The notes under the pieces are model-generated. The model was not told the DNA's origin. It was given only the letters and a program-made list of their open reading frames with translations, and ran no database searches. The position numbers and the translations under genes were made by a program. Source: Deferrisoma camini S3R1 (lineage in GTDB: Bacteria; Desulfobacterota; Deferrisomatia; Deferrisomatales; Deferrisomataceae). Taken from it: a stretch of DNA of 64,000 nucleotides. This document shows, in pieces, positions 14,714 through 25,461 of this stretch (positions are counted from its first letter, which is position 1; each line of letters begins with the position of its first letter). The stretch lies in contig NZ_JAFN01000001.1 in the NCBI RefSeq assembly GCF_000526155.1, positions 1,885,014 to 1,949,013 on the forward strand, given 5' to 3'.

Positions 14714-16693
14714 TCAGAACCTCATCCGGATCCCGGCCTCGAGCCATCGCGGCTCCTGGCCCCGGTCCGTGCTGTACATGGCGTCGCCGTTGAACAGGTT
14801 GTGCACGGTGGCGAACAGGTCGGCCGTGACCGTCCTCGTCAGCGTCAGGGTTTTGCGCAGGTTCAGGTCCCACAGGAAGTCGTTATGGTCCCCCTCGCTC
14901 GCGCCGGGGCCGTAGTCCCACCACACGTACCGGCCCACGGCCTCGGCGTGGAGGCCGGGATCGGGATCGTAGTACACGCCCACCACGGCCTGGTGCTGGT
15001 CCTGGTCCCGGTCGCGGCCCGAGACCTCGATGCGCACCCAGGCAAACCCGCCCCGGAGCGTGACCCCCCCCAGCCGGGCCGTCTCCGCCTCCAGCTCGTA
15101 CCCGGTGCGCCAAATCGTGCCTTGGTTCTCCCAGGTGTTCGGGTTGGGCCCAGGCGAGGCGGCCGTGCGGATCGCCCCGCTTACCTCGTGGCGGAACCCC
15201 GTGAGCTTGAGCCACAGGCCGGGCAGGGCCGTGGTCTCGAGCCCCACCTGGTAGGACCAGATCTCCTCCGGGGCCAGGTCCGGGTTGGGGTCGAAGTCGA
15301 TCCCCCCGCTGGCGAGGTATGTGAGCGGCGGCGCGCTGAACCCCCGGGCCGCGTCGGCCCGGAGCAGGGTGCCCCGGCCCAACCCCACGGTGAGCCCCAG
15401 GCTGGGGCTCCAGAACGGGTCGGTGCGGGAGCTGTCGTCATACCGGACGCCCGGCACCAGGGTGAACCGGCCGGCCCGGATCGTGTCGTTGAGGTACACG
15501 CCCCAGCGGTCGATGGCCGGCTCCACCTCGAACCGGGCCGGGTTGCCGAGGCTCTGGAAGAAATCGCCCGAGTCGGTGCGGGCCCGGAGGTCCGTGTGCC
15601 GGTAGTCCACCCCGGCCACGACCACGTGCCGGCCCTGGGCCCAGGTGGCCCGGGCCTGCACGCCGGTGTGCTCCTCGTCGTAGAGGTTGTTGATCAGCAA
15701 CTCGCCCCGGGGCGCAAAGGTGCCGTCCTCCTGGGCAAACTGCTCGAGCCGCTGCCCGAACCGGTACGCCTCGAGCCGCAGCCCCAGGCGTTCCGAGGGC
15801 CGGGCGTCCAGGCCCGCCCGGGCGAAGGCGGCCCGGGGCTCGCTCTGGGCCAGGGCGAACTGGCTGGCCAGCCGGCCGGCATCGGTCTCCACGTCCACGA
15901 TCCCCGCCGATAGGTCCACGCTCGCGGCCCCGGACAGCAACACTTCGGCCTTGGCAAATGCACTGGCCTCCTCGAACCCGGCGGGGCCGGGCTGGTCCCA
16001 CTTGGCGTTCTGGGCCTGGGCCTGGGCATAGTAGCCCACCGGGCCGGCCGCTCCAGCCACCTCCCCCCGGGTGTCCCAGGAGCGGCGCTCCCCGTAGCTC
16101 GCGGCCAGCTCCCCCAGGGGCCGCCCCGGGCCGCCGGCCTCCTTGGTGATCACGTTGATGACCCCGCCCAGCGACGAGCCCCAGGCGGAGGACGCAGGGC
16201 CCTTGAGGATCTCGATCCGCTCGATGGGCCCCACCGGGATCGTGTCCAGGAACGGCCCGGCCGTCTCGGAGCTCCAAGGCACCCCGTCCAGCAGCACCAG
16301 CACGTGGCGGTCCTCGTGGCCGTAACGGAACGGGTTCGGCTCGCCCGAGCCCTGGATGTGGGCCAGGGGGGTCGCCCCGAAGTGGTTGCCAAAAGTAAAA
16401 GTGAACACGCCGGGAACCCGCTTGAGCACGTCCCCCAGGGTGTGGGCGTTCATGTCGCGGATCTCGTCCGCGGTGACCACGGTCACGTTCTCGGCCACCT
16501 GGTCGATCGGCTTGGGGGCGCGCGTCGCCGACACCACCAGGTCCTCGGGGTCGAAGTACAGCCGCACGAACGCCGCCTCCGGGTCCCCGCTGGCCACCAG
16601 GGGAACACCGGCAACAGGGGTGGCCCCGGCCGGGTGGGCCCAGGCCACCCCCAACACCAGGAGGACGAGCGCACGGATCGAAGGGGTACCCAC
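14714..16693 (-). CDS. TonB-dependent outer-membrane receptor
   Basis: About 659 residues from the GTG at 16693, which follows GGCAGGAGTCGG and begins a signal peptide (IRALVLLVLGVAWAHPAGA). A TonB box-like segment, EDLVVSATR, comes next. A plug domain follows (VAENVTVVTADEIRDMNAHTLG; ... GVINVITKEAGG), and a beta-barrel ends in the aromatic LEAGIRMRF. Receptors of this class import metal-chelates, vitamins or other large ligands. It is first in a tight minus-strand cluster with the Cys-Cys peptide and the radical SAM maturase, so it may take up the mature peptide or its metal complex (inference). No riboswitch or Fur-box was recognised upstream. Confidence 0.92.
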   Translation of the reverse strand: MGTPSIRALVLLVLGVAWAHPAGATPVAGVPLVASGDPEAAFVRLYFDPEDLVVSATRAPKPIDQVAENVTVVTADEIRDMNAHTLGDVLKRVPGVFTFTFGNHFGATPLAHIQGSGEPNPFRYGHEDRHVLVLLDGVPWSSETAGPFLDTIPVGPIERIEILKGPASSAWGSSLGGVINVITKEAGGPGRPLGELAASYGERRSWDTRGEVAGAAGPVGYYAQAQAQNAKWDQPGPAGFEEASAFAKAEVLLSGAASVDLSAGIVDVETDAGRLASQFALAQSEPRAAFARAGLDARPSERLGLRLEAYRFGQRLEQFAQEDGTFAPRGELLINNLYDEEHTGVQARATWAQGRHVVVAGVDYRHTDLRARTDSGDFFQSLGNPARFEVEPAIDRWGVYLNDTIRAGRFTLVPGVRYDDSSRTDPFWSPSLGLTVGLGRGTLLRADAARGFSAPPLTYLASGGIDFDPNPDLAPEEIWSYQVGLETTALPGLWLKLTGFRHEVSGAIRTAASPGPNPNTWENQGTIWRTGYELEAETARLGGVTLRGGFAWVRIEVSGRDRDQDQHQAVVGVYYDPDPGLHAEAVGRYVWWDYGPGASEGDHNDFLWDLNLRKTLTLTRTVTADLFATVHNLFNGDAMYSTDRGQEPRWLEAGIRMRF

Positions 16694-17454
16694 GTGTTCC
16701 GACTCCTGCCCCCGCCACCCAGAGGAACGCCTGTTACTAAGGCCTACGAAGGTATTGCCGGACGCGGGTGGGGGGCTGGCTCCGGCCGGGCGCGAGTGCG
16801 GCACCCGTTTCGCCGCGCCTTCGCATGCCGTTGTCAGCCCGGTAGGCCGGGGCGCCGGTGGCGGAAGATCCGGAACTTCCAAGGCGATTCAGGCTTGGTG
16901 AGGGCGCGGCGATGTGAGGGGCCGCGCCCGGCTCTCCACCAGCCCCCCACCCGCTGGTTCCCTTGTGAAGGCCGGAGATCTGGCAATACTTCCGTTGATA
17001 TTAGCACCAACCCGGCGAGAGAACAGGAGTCTCACCCCGGAGGGCGGGGCAAGGGACCGATAGCGCCTGTTTGTCCGCCGGGTTGACAAACAACAGGCGG
17101 CGGAAAGCTAGCAGACCCGGCAAGGAAAAGGCAACCTGGCGGGACGAGCGCCACGCTCCGACGCAGGGCTCATACCAAATTGCGTTCAAACCAAGATCCA
17201 TCCGGGGGCCGGGGCAAGGGGCCTGGTTCCGGCCGTGCGAGAGTGCAGCATCCGACTCACGCTGCCCCCGACACTCAGCCCGAGTGTCCCATGAACGGTA
17301 GGAAAGCGAACGTTGGCAATGCATTTCGGGTCACCGGCAGAGCGGGTATCGGCTGAGTGCCGGGGGCAGCGACTGTCGGAGCCACGCCCGGCGCTCCACC
17401 AGGCCCCTTGCCCCCCCGATTCAGGGGTCTGATGGCTTTGAACGCAACTTGGTA
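16694..17454. repeat. 761-base intergenic region with two palindromic elements (copies E6 and E7)
   Basis: Two elements fill the gap. E6 (about 16733-17010) has arms TTACTAAGGCCTACGAAGG / GGCAATACTTCC and reads end 1 (CTGGCTCCGGCCGGGCGC) then end 2 (GCGCCCGGCTCTCCACCAG). E7 (17165-17456) has arms TACCAAATTGCGTTC / GAACGCAACTTGGTA identical in kind to E1 but with the core of about 170 bases inverted. Between them, TTTGTCCGCCGGGTTGACAA recurs inverted near 31479. No protein gene with a ribosome site was found. Confidence 0.8.
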
Positions 17455-17997
17455 TCAGACGCCTTGGCAGCCGGGGCACGGGGTTGGGGAGAGGCGCTCC
17501 ACCGAAGCCGGGCCGGCGGGCTCGGACAGCGCGGCCCACCGTCCTCCTTCCGGCCCCGGGACCCAGCGGAACCTCCCACACCGGGAGCAGACACCAAGCA
17601 GCCTCTCGTACCGCAGCACTTTCCTGCGCAGCTCTCGCTTCTCCGCCTGGCGGGCGACCCGGAGCACCAGCTCCTCCGGCTGGAACGGTTTGAACAGGTA
17701 ATCGTCCGCGCCCTGACGCAGGGCCTCCAGGCCCGCGTCCTCGTTGGAGTAGCCCGTGATCACCACCACGCAGACCTGGGGGTCGCGGGACCTGGCCTGG
17801 CGAAGCACGGCAAAGCCGTCCTCCCCCTCCATCCGCAGGTCGGTCACGATCACGTCGTACTCCTGGCGCTCCACGGATGCCAGGGCGTCCTCCCCGGTGA
17901 CGGCCGTATCGACCTCGAATCCGAAGGCCGAGAGCGCCCTCCCCAGCGTCACCACCAGCAGTCTCTCGTCATCCACCAGCAGAATCCGGCCTTTCAT
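17455..17997 (-). CDS. response regulator with C-terminal CxxC module
   Basis: A 180-residue protein: receiver domain at residues 1-about 120 ([16 protein letters not shown]; phospho-acceptor Asp in VIVTDLRMEGEDG; DYLFKPFQPEE) followed by a short tail. The tail holds two Cys pairs (VCSRCGRFRWV and CPGCQGV), which could form a zinc ribbon. No DNA-binding domain is seen, so output may be by protein contact. It overlaps the histidine kinase gene by 29 bases. The Cys-pair tail is typical of some deltaproteobacterial single-domain regulators. Confidence 0.9.
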   Translation of the reverse strand: MKGRILLVDDERLLVVTLGRALSAFGFEVDTAVTGEDALASVERQEYDVIVTDLRMEGEDGFAVLRQARSRDPQVCVVVITGYSNEDAGLEALRQGADDYLFKPFQPEELVLRVARQAEKRELRRKVLRYERLLGVCSRCGRFRWVPGPEGGRWAALSEPAGPASVERLSPTPCPGCQGV

Positions 17998-19606
17998 CCC
18001 TACCCTCACCGATAGGCAACTCCACCGTGAACGCCGCACCCTCACCCACCCTGCTCTCCACATGGATCCGCCCGCCGTGGCGCTCCACGATCCCGTAGCA
18101 CACCGACAGTCCCAGGCCGGTGCCCGACGCCGCGGATTTGGTGGTGAAGAACGGCTCAAAGATCCGCTCCAGGTGGTCCTCGAGAATACCGCAGCCCGTA
18201 TCCTCGACGCGAATTCTCACGAGCCCGTTCGACGACGCGGTGGATACGCGGATGGTCCCTCCCGCCTCGGGCAACGCCTCGGCAGCGTTCGTCAGCAGGT
18301 TCAAGACCACCTGCTTCAGCTGATCCTCCACCGCGAAGATCCGCTTCACCCCGGCCGAGTACGAGGTCTCCACCCGGATCCGCTGCCGTGCGAACCGCTT
18401 CTTGCACAGGATCAGCATGGTGTCGATGCTGCGGTGGACGTCCACCCATTCGGGTGTCTCGGTGCTCGGCCGGTTGAACTCCCGCAGGCTTCGCACGAGC
18501 TTGGCGATCCGGTTGCACTCCCCGATCGACAGGGCCACCAGCTCGGCGTCTTCTGGATCGAGATCCAGCTTCCGTTGGAGCTCCTGGAGCACGTTTCTGA
18601 TCCCGAAAACGGGGTTGTTGATCTCGTGGGCGAGGGAGGCAGCCAGCTTGCCGACGGCGCTGAGCTTCTCGGTCTGCCGGAGATGGCGGTGCATCGCCTC
18701 CAGCTGGGCCGTCCGCTCCCGGACCCTCTCCTCCAAGAGGTCCCGGGCCCGGCGCAGCTCCTCGTTGGCCCGGGCGAGCTCTTGGGTACGCTCGGCCACC
18801 TTCTGCTCCAGCCCCTCCTTGAGCTCCCGGATCGTGGCGAACGCGAGCTCCAGCCGCGCGACCAGCGAGGTGAAGGTGTCCCGGAGCGCCCCGAGCTCGT
18901 CGTGGGCCTCCACCGTGATCCCCTGCTCCCGGAACGCCTCCACCAACCGGGCCAAGGGCCTCGCGGCCTCCCTGGAGACCAGGAAGGCCAGAAGGCCTCC
19001 CAGGAGGAGGAACCCTCCCCCTACCGCGGCCATGCGGCGTACGACAGCGTCCGTCTCGCGGCGGAGCCGCTCCTTGGACAGGACCACGGCCACATATCCC
19101 AAGACGGACGCCCCCCCCCCCGCCCCCCCAAGCCCCTCGAAGTACAGCTCCTCAGGGGTCTCGTACGACAGCCGATCGAGCACCCCCCGCCAAAAGACGA
19201 TCCGCTCCCCGTCCTCCTGCAAGATCACCCGCGCCAGGTCGCCGGGGCCTCCGGAGGCCATCCCCGTGAACGGAACCCGCTGGGACACGTCCGGGCCTCC
19301 CCCCGTGTGCATCAGCACCTCGCCTGTCGCGTCCAGCACCACCACCTGCTCCACGTTCCGGTTCCGGAGAACCGGAGCCGCGCTGCGCACCAGGGCCTCG
19401 TGATCAGAGGCAAACACATCCAGCCGCACGCTATTGGCGAGCAGGTGCGCGAGGGTTCGACCCTCCTCCTCGAACTGCATGCGCAACGAGGCCTGCTGGG
19501 ATCGAACCAGAACCGTGCCGAGGGCTAGGGTGAGAAGGAGGATGAACGTGAGGAGATAGACCAGGACTCTCGTGCGGAAGGTCAACCCCCTGGCCGCGGC
19601 CAACAC
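17969..19606 (-). CDS. membrane-bound sensor histidine kinase
   Basis: A 545-residue kinase. One membrane helix lies near residues 14-32 ([20 protein letters not shown]), then a periplasmic sensor region to about 195 and a second helix ([16 protein letters not shown]). A HAMP-like linker and a long coiled coil (about 255-310) follow. The H-box [13 protein letters not shown] carries the phospho-His, and the ATP-binding region has [16 protein letters not shown] and GTGLGLSV. It probably senses through or with the binding protein encoded upstream. The GTG start lacks a clear ribosome site, so it may be coupled to the preceding gene (29-base gap). Confidence 0.93.
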   Translation of the reverse strand: MLAAARGLTFRTRVLVYLLTFILLLTLALGTVLVRSQQASLRMQFEEEGRTLAHLLANSVRLDVFASDHEALVRSAAPVLRNRNVEQVVVLDATGEVLMHTGGGPDVSQRVPFTGMASGGPGDLARVILQEDGERIVFWRGVLDRLSYETPEELYFEGLGGAGGGASVLGYVAVVLSKERLRRETDAVVRRMAAVGGGFLLLGGLLAFLVSREAARPLARLVEAFREQGITVEAHDELGALRDTFTSLVARLELAFATIRELKEGLEQKVAERTQELARANEELRRARDLLEERVRERTAQLEAMHRHLRQTEKLSAVGKLAASLAHEINNPVFGIRNVLQELQRKLDLDPEDAELVALSIGECNRIAKLVRSLREFNRPSTETPEWVDVHRSIDTMLILCKKRFARQRIRVETSYSAGVKRIFAVEDQLKQVVLNLLTNAAEALPEAGGTIRVSTASSNGLVRIRVEDTGCGILEDHLERIFEPFFTTKSAASGTGLGLSVCYGIVERHGGRIHVESRVGEGAAFTVELPIGEGRDERPDSAGG

Positions 19607-19635
19607 GGAGGGCGTCCCCGGGTGCCAGAAGGGAA

Positions 19636-20562
19636 TCAGTCGCCACCGCCCAGCCAGGCGGTGTCGAGGAACGTGCCGAGCTTTCTTGCCACCTCGGCGT
19701 TCACCCGAACCCTTGTCCGTTGGGCGACCTCACCCCGCTCCGCCCTCGAGCCCCCGGTCGAGAGCGCGTTCTCCGCCAGCACCGCTGCCGCCTCCCCCAT
19801 ACGCCGATAATCGGACACGAGAGCGATCATGGCTCCGCGACGCAGATACTTCTCGGCAAACGTGACCACCGGAACCCGCTCTTCCATGGAGAACCGCAGC
19901 ATTGCCTCTGCCGTCTGGGGGGTGAGCACCGTCAGGTCGGGAAGCATCCAGAGCACGTCGATGCGCCCGCGCAGCTCCTCCAGGCGCCCGCGGACCTCGC
20001 GGGCGGTGCGAGCCTCGACGCCGACGATCCGCATCCCCTGCAACCGGGCCAGGGCGCTTGCCTTCCCCACGAACGCGCCGGTTCCCCCCGGAGAGAACAC
20101 GACGCCGATCCGCCGCACCTTGGGCAGGCATTTCTCGGTGACCTCAACCCAACGCGCGGGCGGCACGGAGAATGGGACCCCAGCGGCCCGATCGTGGAAG
20201 ACCAAGCGGGGCTCCGGGTCCGGCACCATCGTGTAGACCAGGGGAATCCCACGGAACCGGTCGGCAAAAGAAAGGGCCTTCCCGCCGATCGCCAGGATGA
20301 GGTCCACGGGACGGGATTCCAGGAACCGAGCCGCAGCCTCACGCCCCCCCTGATCCGCGAGCACGAACTCGGTGAACTGGTGGGGATGGAGCGTCTTGGT
20401 TCCGGAAAGGGGGGGGCGGTGGGACAGCGCCTCCCGAAAGGCCTGTCGAGCCTCCTCGTAGGGGCGGATCCTCGCGCTCTGCACGATGACGACCTCGGCG
20501 GCCCGAGCGGCCCCCCCCAACCCCACGACCAGCAAAACACACAAAAGCCACCACCGGCGCAC
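19636..20562 (-). CDS. ABC-type periplasmic substrate-binding protein (PF04392-like)
   Basis: A 308-residue protein with a signal peptide (VRRWWLLCVLLVVGLGGAARA) and an ABC_sub_bind fold: SARIRPYEEARQAFREAL, DLILAIGGKAL, RRIGVVFSPGG, DVLWMLPDLTVLTP, VPVVTFAEKYLRRGAMIALV. The GTG at 20562 is preferred over upstream starts because GTAGGGGGAGGTGCC precedes it and the signal peptide follows at once. No permease or ATPase gene is beside it. Instead it heads an operon with a histidine kinase and response regulator, suggesting it is a ligand-sensing partner; the ligand is unknown. Confidence 0.87.
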   Translation of the reverse strand: MRRWWLLCVLLVVGLGGAARAAEVVIVQSARIRPYEEARQAFREALSHRPPLSGTKTLHPHQFTEFVLADQGGREAAARFLESRPVDLILAIGGKALSFADRFRGIPLVYTMVPDPEPRLVFHDRAAGVPFSVPPARWVEVTEKCLPKVRRIGVVFSPGGTGAFVGKASALARLQGMRIVGVEARTAREVRGRLEELRGRIDVLWMLPDLTVLTPQTAEAMLRFSMEERVPVVTFAEKYLRRGAMIALVSDYRRMGEAAAVLAENALSTGGSRAERGEVAQRTRVRVNAEVARKLGTFLDTAWLGGGD

Positions 20563-21115
20563 CTGGCACCTCCCCCTACACGCGACGAACCGGGCTCCTC
20601 CGGAAAGGGATGGAACCGCCCCCCCTCCCCCACCGCCCCGACATCGGCAGCCGCACCCTCTCACTGGCTTCGCCCCCCACCGGATAGATCTCCTTCAACC
20701 TGAGGAAAAAAATCCATCAGATGTTGCGTAGTGTAACACGCACGGTCCTCGGCTGCATCCCCGATCTTCTCCCCACGCATCCTTCCCCGCCCTCGGCTCC
20801 GCCTTGCCCCGCCCGAAACCCTCGTGCTAGCTTTGCGGGCTTCCATGTGACTTCGGCCGTTGGTCGTCGGTCGAAAGCTCGCCTCGACATCAGAGTCGAG
20901 GGGCGCGGGGCCTGTTGGAGCGCCGGGCGGGGCCGTATCGGGGACCAGGACTCAGAGGACAGGGGACGGGAGAGCCTATCTTCTGTCCACCTAGTCCCGA
21001 CTCCTGAAACGCAGGCCCCCGCCCCCGCGGGAGGGTGTCCTACGTTGTAGGGCCCCGCAGGGGCCTGGCGAAGCTTTCCATATCGTAATCGCAAGCGACC
21101 CCAAGGAGCGGTTCC
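20563..21115. repeat. intergenic region with composite repeat (copy E8)
   Basis: A 553-base gap between the divergent binding-protein and gatC genes. About 20860-21065 carries 7-mer units (GTCGTCG GTCGAAA), element end 2 (GGGGCCTGTTGGAGCGCCGG), a second 7-mer pair (AGGACTC AGAGGAC AGGGGAC ... CTGTCCA) and a GTTGTAGGGCCCCGCAGGGG palindrome just before gatC. The part 20563-20860 holds the leaders of both operons; no clear promoter was resolved. Confidence 0.6.
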
Positions 21116-21406
21116 ATGGGCATCACACGCGAAGACGTCCTGCACGTGGCCCGGTTGGCGCGGCTCGAGTTCGCGGACGAGGAGATCGACGGGTTCGCCG
21201 AGCAGCTCTCCGCCATCCTCGACTATGTGGCCAAGCTGGACGAGCTCGATCTCACGGGCACCGAGCCCATGGCGCACGTCCATGAGGCCGTGAACGCCTT
21301 CCGGGAGGACCGGGCCCGGCCGCCCCTGGGGCAGGAGGCCGTTCTGGCCAACGCCCCCGAGGCGGAGGCCGGGTGCTTCCGGGTGCCCAAGGTGATCGAG
21401 GGGTGA
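21116..21406 (+). CDS. gatC: Asp-tRNA(Asn)/Glu-tRNA(Gln) amidotransferase subunit C
   Basis: A 96-residue Gat[20 protein letters not shown] and the conserved [17 protein letters not shown] are characteristic. GatC stabilises the GatA-GatB contact in the enzyme that amidates mischarged Glu-tRNA(Gln) or Asp-tRNA(Asn). AAGGAGCGGTTCC precedes the ATG. It heads gatCAB-mtnA, with gatA starting 11 bases after its stop. Confidence 0.96.
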   Translation: MGITREDVLHVARLARLEFADEEIDGFAEQLSAILDYVAKLDELDLTGTEPMAHVHEAVNAFREDRARPPLGQEAVLANAPEAEAGCFRVPKVIEG

Positions 21407-21417
21407 GGGAGGCGACC

Positions 21418-22872
21418 ATGGAACTGGTGGGACGGACCATACGCGAACTGCGGGACCTCCTCGACCGGGGCGAGATCACCAGCGAGGAGCTCACCCGGGC
21501 CTACCTGGACCGGATCGAGGAGTGGAACCCGCGGATCAACGCCTACATCACGGTCACGGCCGAGCTCGCCCTGGAGATGGCCCGGGCCGCGGACCAGCGG
21601 ATCCGTAGCGGCCGGGCCGGGCCCCTCACGGGGATCCCGGTGGGGCTCAAGGACCTGCTGGTCACCGAGGGGGTGCGCACCACCTGCGGCTCCCGGATCC
21701 TGGAGGGCTTCGTGCCCCCCTACGACGGCACGGCCGTGGCCCGGCTGCGGCAGGCCGGGGCCGTGTTCCTGGGCAAGCTGAACATGGACGAGTTCGCCAT
21801 GGGCTCGTCCAACGAGACCTCGGCCTTCGGCCCCGTGCGCAACCCCTGGGACCCCGAGCGGGTGCCGGGGGGATCGAGCGGGGGGAGCGCCGCGGCCGTG
21901 GCCGCCGGCCTCACCGCGGCCGCCCTGGGGTCGGACACCGGCGGATCGATCCGCCAGCCCGCGGCCCTGTGCGGCGTGGTGGGGCTCAAGCCCACCTACG
22001 GCCGGGTGAGCCGGTACGGGCTGGTGGCGTTCGCCTCGAGCCTGGACCAGATCGGCCCCCTGACCGCGGACGTGGCCGACGCGGGGTGGGTGCTGGAGGC
22101 GATCGCCGGCCACGACCCCCTGGACTCCACCAGCATCGACCGGCCGGTGCCGGCCCTGCGGGACCTGCAGCCGGAGGTGAAGGGCCTCAGGGTCGGGGTT
22201 CCCCGGGAGTACTTCATCGAGGGGCTCGATCCCGAGGTGGAGGCGGCGGTGCGCCGGGCCGTCGGGGTGCTGGAGGACCTGGGCGCCGAGGTGCGGGAGG
22301 TGAGCCTGCCCCACACGGCGTACGCCGTGGCCACCTACTACCTCATCGCCCCGGCCGAGGCGAGCTCGAACCTGGCCCGGTACGACGGGGTGAAGTACGG
22401 CCTGCGGGTGGCCGGCGAGGACCTGATCGACACCTACCGCAAGACCCGGGCCGCCGGGTTCGGGCCGGAGGTGAAGCGCCGGATCATGCTGGGCACCTAC
22501 GCCCTGTCGGCGGGGTACTACGACGCGTACTACCTGAAGGCCCAGAAGGTCCGGGCCCGGGTGGCCGAGGACTTCCGCAGCGCGTTCCAGCAGGTGGACG
22601 TGATCGCCTGCCCGACCACGCCCACGCCGGCGTTCCGGCTGGGCGAGAAGGTGGACGACCCCCTGCAGATGTATCTGAACGACATCTTCACGATCCCGGC
22701 GAACCTGGCCGGGCTGCCCGGGATCAGCGTGCCGTGCGGGTTCACGGCCCAGGGCCTGCCGGTGGGGTTCCAGCTGCTGGCCGGCCCGTTCGAGGAGGAG
22801 ACCCTGCTGCGGGCGGCCCATGCCTACGAGCGGGCCGCCGGGATCGAGCGGCCGAAGCCGGCCCTCGGGTAG
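21418..22872 (+). CDS. gatA: Asp-tRNA(Asn)/Glu-tRNA(Gln) amidotransferase subunit A
   Basis: The 484-residue amidase subunit releases ammonia from glutamine for the GatB active site. The amidase-signature triad regions are present: Lys in [10 protein letters not shown] (near residue 79), and the serines in [15 protein letters not shown] and [13 protein letters not shown]. The ATG at 21418 follows GGGAGGCGACC. Length and order are normal for a gatCAB operon. Confidence 0.97.
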   Translation: MELVGRTIRELRDLLDRGEITSEELTRAYLDRIEEWNPRINAYITVTAELALEMARAADQRIRSGRAGPLTGIPVGLKDLLVTEGVRTTCGSRILEGFVPPYDGTAVARLRQAGAVFLGKLNMDEFAMGSSNETSAFGPVRNPWDPERVPGGSSGGSAAAVAAGLTAAALGSDTGGSIRQPAALCGVVGLKPTYGRVSRYGLVAFASSLDQIGPLTADVADAGWVLEAIAGHDPLDSTSIDRPVPALRDLQPEVKGLRVGVPREYFIEGLDPEVEAAVRRAVGVLEDLGAEVREVSLPHTAYAVATYYLIAPAEASSNLARYDGVKYGLRVAGEDLIDTYRKTRAAGFGPEVKRRIMLGTYALSAGYYDAYYLKAQKVRARVAEDFRSAFQQVDVIACPTTPTPAFRLGEKVDDPLQMYLNDIFTIPANLAGLPGISVPCGFTAQGLPVGFQLLAGPFEEETLLRAAHAYERAAGIERPKPALG

Positions 22873-22932
22873 GGAGGGCGCGAACCGCGCAGGAAGTATG
22901 ACTCTAAAACTCACGGCACCCAGGAGCCGACG

Positions 22933-24377
22933 ATGGCGTGGGAAATGGTTGTGGGCCTTGAGGTCCACGCGCAGCTTCTGACCGAGACCAAGATCTTCTG
23001 CGGGTGCTCCGCCCGGTTCGGGGCCGAGCCCAACTCCCAGGTGTGCCCGGTGTGCATGGGGCTGCCGGGCGCGCTCCCCGTGCTGAACCGGAAGGTGGTG
23101 GAGTACACCCTCAAGGTGGCCCTGGCCACCCACTGCCGGGTGGCCCCGTTCAGCCGGTTCGCCCGGAAGAACTACTTCTACCCCGACCTCCCCAAGGGCT
23201 ACCAGATCAGCCAGTACGAGCTGCCGATCCTCGAGCACGGCTGGCTCGAGGTCACGGGCGCCGACGGCGGGACCAAGAGGGTCGGCATCACCCGGATCCA
23301 CATGGAGGAGGACGCGGGCAAGCTCCTCCACCCCGAGACCCCGGGCGCCGACTATAGCCTGGTGGACCTGAACCGGGCCTGCGTGCCGCTCATCGAGATC
23401 GTGAGCGAGCCGGACATCCGAAGCCCCAAAGAGGCGTCGGAGTACGTGCGCAGGCTCCGGGAGATCCTGGTGTACCTGGGGGTGTGCGACGGCAACATGA
23501 ACGAGGGCAGCCTGCGGGTGGACGCCAACGTGTCCGTGCGGCCCAAGGGGGAGACCCGGCTCGGCACCCGCACCGAGATCAAGAACCTCAACTCGTTCAA
23601 GTTCCTGGAGCAGGCCCTTGCCTACGAGGCGGAGCGGCAGATCGACCTGCTGGAGACGGGGGGCGAGGTGGTCCAGGAGACCCGGCTGTTCGACAGCCAG
23701 AAGGGCATCACCCTGTCCATGCGCTCCAAGGAGGAGGCCCACGACTACCGGTACTTCCCGGACCCGGACCTGCCGCCGGTGGTGATTGACCCGGACTGGA
23801 TCGAGCGGGTCCAGGCCGACCTGCCCGAGCTCCCGGACGACAAGCGCCGCCGGTTCCAGAGCGAGTACGGGCTGCCCGCCCAGGACGCCGACCTGCTGTG
23901 CCAGAGCCGCGACCTGGCCGACTACTTCGAGGCCACGGTCCGGCTCCACCACGACCCCAAGGCCGTGGCGAACTGGATCATGGGCTACGTGCTCCGGGAG
24001 TTGAACAAGGAGGGCGCCCCGCCGATCATCGAGGCGCCGGTGACCCCCGAGCACCTGGCCGGCATGCTCGACCTGGTGAAGAAGGGCGAGATCTCCACCA
24101 ACATCGCCAAGACCGTGTTCGACGAGATGTGGGCCACGGGCAAGCCCCCCGGCGTGGTGGTGGAGGAGAAGGGGCTCAGGCAGATCACGGACACCTCGGC
24201 CATCGAGGCCCTGGTGGACGAGGTGCTGGCCCGGAACCCCAAGGAGGTGGAGGCGTACCGGGCCGGGAAGACCAAGCTTCTCGGGTTCTTCGTGGGTCAG
24301 GTGATGCGGGCCACCAAGGGCAAGGCCAACCCCCAGGCGGTGAACCGGCTGGTGCGCGAGAAGCTGGAGGCCGGGTC

Positions 24378-24381
<4 letters not shown>
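22933..24381 (+). CDS. gatB: Asp-tRNA(Asn)/Glu-tRNA(Gln) amidotransferase subunit B
   Basis: The 482-residue GatB binds the mischarged tRNA, activates it with ATP and carries out transamidation. It starts [20 protein letters not shown], with the zinc-binding Cys set ([20 protein letters not shown]). Conserved HMEEDAGK and a C-terminal YqeY-like tail domain are also present. Its stop overlaps the GTG of mtnA (GTGA). Confidence 0.97.
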
Positions 24382-25412
<1,031 letters not shown>

Positions 25413-25461
25413 CGCCAGGGGGCGTTTCCCGCTACGGTTCTTTCCATTCCGGGAGGCCCAC

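Noticed and set aside
16694-17454. Cobalamin or other riboswitch before the TonB-dependent receptor
   Set aside because: The conserved structure there is the palindromic element also found in unrelated gaps; no B12-box-like sequence was recognised.
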